A DNA stretch of 6,016 nucleotides. Origin: Magnetococcales bacterium. Its GTDB lineage: Bacteria; Pseudomonadota; Magnetococcia; Magnetococcales; DC0425bin3. The stretch is from positions 1 to 6,016 of the forward strand of contig JADGCJ010000186.1 of the NCBI GenBank assembly GCA_015229045.1. The letters are read 5' to 3'. A program made the position numbers and the translations under genes. The notes under the pieces are model-generated. The model searched no databases, had not been told where the DNA came from, and was given only the letters and a program-made list of their open reading frames with translations. Positions 5,373 through 6,016 of the stretch are shown piece after piece (within the stretch, counting starts at the first letter, position 1; every line of letters starts with the position of its first letter).

Positions 5373-5855
5373 ATGAATCAATCACTCACCCTTGATCAAC
5401 TGCGGCAGATGCCGGTGGGAGAAATCGCCGCCCTGCCTGTCCAGGAATTGGCTCGTCTGCAACATGAAGTCGCCGAGGCCATGGGGCGGATCAAGCTGCT
5501 CAATGACCTGCTTGATGGCGTCTTCGTCCGCCGATTCGGCGAACAGGCCGCCGCCATTCGCCAGGAGACTGGGAAAGATTTTGGTCTGATCCGTTTCCAG
5601 GATGGCGCAGTGGAGATCGCCATGGATCTTCCCAAACGGCCATCGTGGGACCAGGGTAAGCTGGCCGGGATCGTTCAGACCATCCGCGAAGCAGGAGACG
5701 ACCCGGCTCAGTATGTGGACACCAGCTTCGACGTCTCCGAGCGGAAATACACCGCTTGGCCAGAGAATATCCGCCGTGTCTTCGAACCGGCCCGCACCGT
5801 CAAGCCGGGCAAGGCATCCTTCAAGCTCATTCTGCGTGAGCAGGAGGTGGCGTGA
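5373..5855 (+). CDS. Phage protein encoded next to a Sak4-type ATPase
   Basis: This is a 160-residue soluble protein. The N-terminal region (1-50) is helical and leucine-rich (LTLDQLRQMPVGEIAALPVQELARLQHEVAEA), probably a coiled coil or helical bundle. A conserved middle and end follow: QETGKDFGLIRFQDGAVEIAMDLPKRPSWDQGKL (64-97), YVDTSFDVSERKYTAWPENIRRVFEPARTVKPGKASFKL (119-157). I recall proteins with this pattern (AGKDtG, DLPKkveWDQ, YtaWP, FePARTVK) in many proteobacterial prophages, directly before a Sak4-like ATPase gene. No biochemical function is known to me; a helper role in phage recombination or replication is an inference from this link. The ATG at 5373 has GAGGAG eight bases upstream. 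Its stop overlaps the next start by one base (TGATG), so the two are probably co-translated. Codon use is G+C-rich, like the recombinase side and unlike the central cargo genes. Confidence 0.88.
   Translation: MNQSLTLDQLRQMPVGEIAALPVQELARLQHEVAEAMGRIKLLNDLLDGVFVRRFGEQAAAIRQETGKDFGLIRFQDGAVEIAMDLPKRPSWDQGKLAGIVQTIREAGDDPAQYVDTSFDVSERKYTAWPENIRRVFEPARTVKPGKASFKLILREQEVA
5842..5848 (+). promoter_or_regulatory. Ribosome-binding site for the Sak4-type gene
   Basis: AGGAGGT, a near-perfect Shine-Dalgarno sequence, lies six bases before the ATG at 5855 and within the last codons of the previous gene. It indicates strong expression of the ATPase. Confidence 0.8.
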
Positions 5856-6016
5856 TGGGCGCCCTTCCGATCATCCGTGCCGAACAACGCATGGCCGAGC
5901 GGCGTGGCATCAAGGCCTGCATCTTCGGCAAATCCGGCATCGGCAAGACCACGTTGCTTTGGAGCCTGGATCCGGAAACCACCCTGTTCTTCGACCTGGA
6001 AGCCGGTGACCTGGCT
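5855..6016 (+). CDS. Sak4-type/AAA_24 phage nucleotide-binding protein, 5' part only
   Basis: Only the first 54 residues are inside the window. After a short basic lead, the strand KACIFGKSGIGKTTLLW (20-36) holds a perfect Walker A motif, GKSGIGKT (25-32). TTLFFDLEAGD (42-52) follows as the second strand of a RecA-like fold, where this family has an acidic 'D-x-E-x-G' element. This matches the phage nucleotide-binding proteins of the AAA_24 group, which includes Sak4-like single-strand annealing/recombination ATPases. In phages these act in recombination with a single-strand binding protein. An anti-phage or other RecA-like ATPase cannot be excluded from 54 residues, but the preceding gene supports the phage assignment. 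The rest of the gene lies to the right of the window. Confidence 0.85.
   Translation, partial: MGALPIIRAEQRMAERRGIKACIFGKSGIGKTTLLWSLDPETTLFFDLEAGDLA

Overview
This 6,016-base window looks like part of a prophage or related integrative element in a Gram-negative, proteobacterium-like host. Three things point that way: a serine recombinase module, a cargo pair of unrelated base composition, and the start of a phage recombination operon with a Sak4-type ATPase. The protein families are typical of Alphaproteobacteria and neighbouring lineages. The unusual intergenic repeats would fit a repeat-rich genome such as a magnetococcus, but that is a guess and nothing here fixes the taxon.

Left part (1-2391, minus strand): four genes are read leftward: a 61-residue basic protein, a DUF2924 protein, a 450-residue serine recombinase with a zinc ribbon, and a helix-turn-helix protein cut by the window edge. 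Each junction is a 4-base ATGA overlap, so the module is probably one transcript with translational coupling. It is the DNA-rearrangement (integration/excision) part of the element.

Centre (2392-4592): a short divergent intergenic region carries a perfect 14+1+14 palindrome. It is followed by a 248-residue protein of unknown function (plus strand) and a 435-residue protein (minus strand). The second has a class I SAM-dependent methyltransferase domain behind an N-terminal domain that resembles DUF5919/PLD-like modules. The two genes converge and overlap by 14 bases. Parts of both are visibly richer in A+T than the flanks, so they look like acquired cargo.

Right part (4593-6016): a 780-base non-coding stretch is filled with one family of short repeats. 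There are five copies of the 15-mer AACC(A/G)TCGAACCCTT on one strand, and two of the pairs form a duplicated unit of about 70 bases. A 15-base palindrome, AAGGGTTGAACCCTT, occurs twice here and once more inside the palindrome at 2491-2519, so the same repeat family lies at both control regions. After it, on the plus strand, come a 160-residue phage protein and, overlapping its stop by one base, an ATPase with a Walker A motif that runs off the right edge.

The best candidates for something undescribed are the repeat family and the sensor-like-domain/methyltransferase fusion. No RNA gene, CRISPR array, IS element or recognisable attachment site was found.
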